The notes under the pieces were generated by a model. The model ran no database searches. It saw nothing but the letters and a program-made list of their open reading frames with translations, and was not told the origin of the DNA. The position numbers were made by a program, and so were the translations under genes. DNA of 6,888 nucleotides from Lachnospiraceae bacterium. Lineage in GTDB: Bacteria > Bacillota > Clostridia > Lachnospirales > Lachnospiraceae. Positions 6,750 to 6,888 of the stretch are shown here, piece by piece; positions within the stretch are counted from its first letter, which is position 1; every line of letters begins with the position of its first letter. The stretch lies in assembly GCA_024694785.1 (NCBI GenBank), contig JAILJL010000116.1, positions 1 through 6,888 on the forward strand, given 5' to 3'.

Positions 6750-6888
6750 ATGAAGAAGTATTCGTTATTAAGTAATTACAAATACTCCTGCCTCATTCTT
6801 ACGGTTAATGTAACCGTCATACTTCTCAACTATTTTATTGATACGCTTCAATCCGTGTCCGTGATTGCCGCGCTTATTGGTTATGTAC
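6750..6888 (+). CDS. Start of an unidentified gene downstream of the operator (partial, suspect)
   Basis: An ATG at 6750 opens a frame of 46 codons that runs off the window. It begins MKKYSLLSN, continues as a hydrophobic stretch (SCLILTVNVTVILLNYF) and would be a small membrane protein or the N-terminus of one. AAGGAAGGGAG (6727-6737) provides a ribosome site, though 12 nt from ATG is long. The same site would suit a TTG at 6740 that encodes only 11 residues (MENNEEVFVIK). Only the first nine codons are unique sequence; from 6776 onward the frame is antisense to kinase sequence. If the inverted join is an artefact, the true gene is lost beyond codon nine. Its position 67 nt after the tandem box makes it the natural target of the regulator. 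Confidence 0.3.
   Translation, partial: MKKYSLLSNYKYSCLILTVNVTVILLNYFIDTLQSVSVIAALIGYV
6768..6888 (-). pseudogene. Convergent partial copy of the histidine kinase C-terminus
   Basis: Read on the minus strand, the window end encodes kinase residues 199-235 (YITNKRGNHGHGLKRI through NEAGVFV) with identical DNA, then I-T and a TAA stop at 6770-6768. The resident kinase ends VFVTEIMLPL, so this copy has lost the last seven residues, including the hydrophobic end strand of the ATPase fold. Its 5' part lies outside the window, so it could be a full-length paralogue with a clipped tail, a remnant, or an assembly fold-back. Zero substitutions over 113 bp rule out an old paralogue. Confidence 0.55.
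6776..6888 (-). repeat. Right arm of the 113-bp perfect inverted repeat
   Basis: Exact reverse complement of 6505-6617, with a 158-bp spacer (6618-6775) between the arms. The arm reaches the last base of the window, so 113 bp is a minimum length. Around the inner junction, 6758-6771 and 6772-6785 form an imperfect palindrome (GTATTCGTTATTAA against GTAATTACAAATAC), a structure that favours polymerase fold-back or template switching. Confidence 0.97.

Noticed and set aside
6740..6775. TTG-started 11-residue peptide MENNEEVFVIK as a signalling peptide gene
   Set aside because: Spacing to AAGGA is acceptable, but it has no leader or modification features and competes with the longer ATG frame; too short to support.

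Overview
The window looks like chromosomal DNA of a low-to-moderate GC Clostridia member, most likely Lachnospiraceae (Butyrivibrio/Lachnospira-like). This rests on the protein flavour (MATE, DUF1846 and PyrG variants), strong Gram-positive Shine-Dalgarno sequences, a TTG start and AT-rich spacers. Genus cannot be fixed from sequence reading alone. All confidently called genes are on the + strand.

Region 1 (1-4732) reads as one transcription unit. A promoter-like TTGCAA-N18-TATAAT (56-85) precedes a MATE-family multidrug/metabolite antiporter (122-1519). A DUF1846 protein (1535-3001) follows after 15 nt, and CTP synthase pyrG (3081-4685) after a 79-nt gap with no visible terminator. A strong intrinsic terminator (4703-4732) closes the unit.

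Region 2 (4733-5186) is about 450 bp with no gene. It is repetitive: a 35/36-bp tandem duplication (4779-4849), a perfect 7-bp TACGTA-type hairpin arm pair (4864-4894), and degenerate 53/54-bp units beginning CTACGGA (4951, 5005, 5058) that carry conserved CGTAG/CTACG dyads. It ends in a good sigma-A-type promoter (TTGTTA-N17-TATAAT, 5114-5142).

Region 3 (5187-6640) is a two-gene two-component system: a REC-LytTR response regulator (TTG start) and, 11 nt later, a short GHKL histidine kinase with one transmembrane helix and no recognisable sensor domain.

Region 4 (6641-6888) is the most interesting part. Just after the kinase lie two 16-bp direct repeats exactly 21 bp apart (6647-6683). Their core CCATTCGTGCAC resembles the tandem VirR boxes bound by LytTR regulators, so this is a plausible target site of the adjacent regulator. 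The same bases can form a terminator hairpin. A ribosome-binding site and a start codon (6750) follow, but from 6776 to the window end the sequence is a perfect 113-bp reverse complement of 6505-6617, inside the kinase gene. It is either a convergent near-identical partial kinase copy (with possible recombinational inversion of the operator segment) or a fold-back/chimeric assembly artefact at a contig edge. The sequence alone cannot decide, and the artefact explanation should be tested first.
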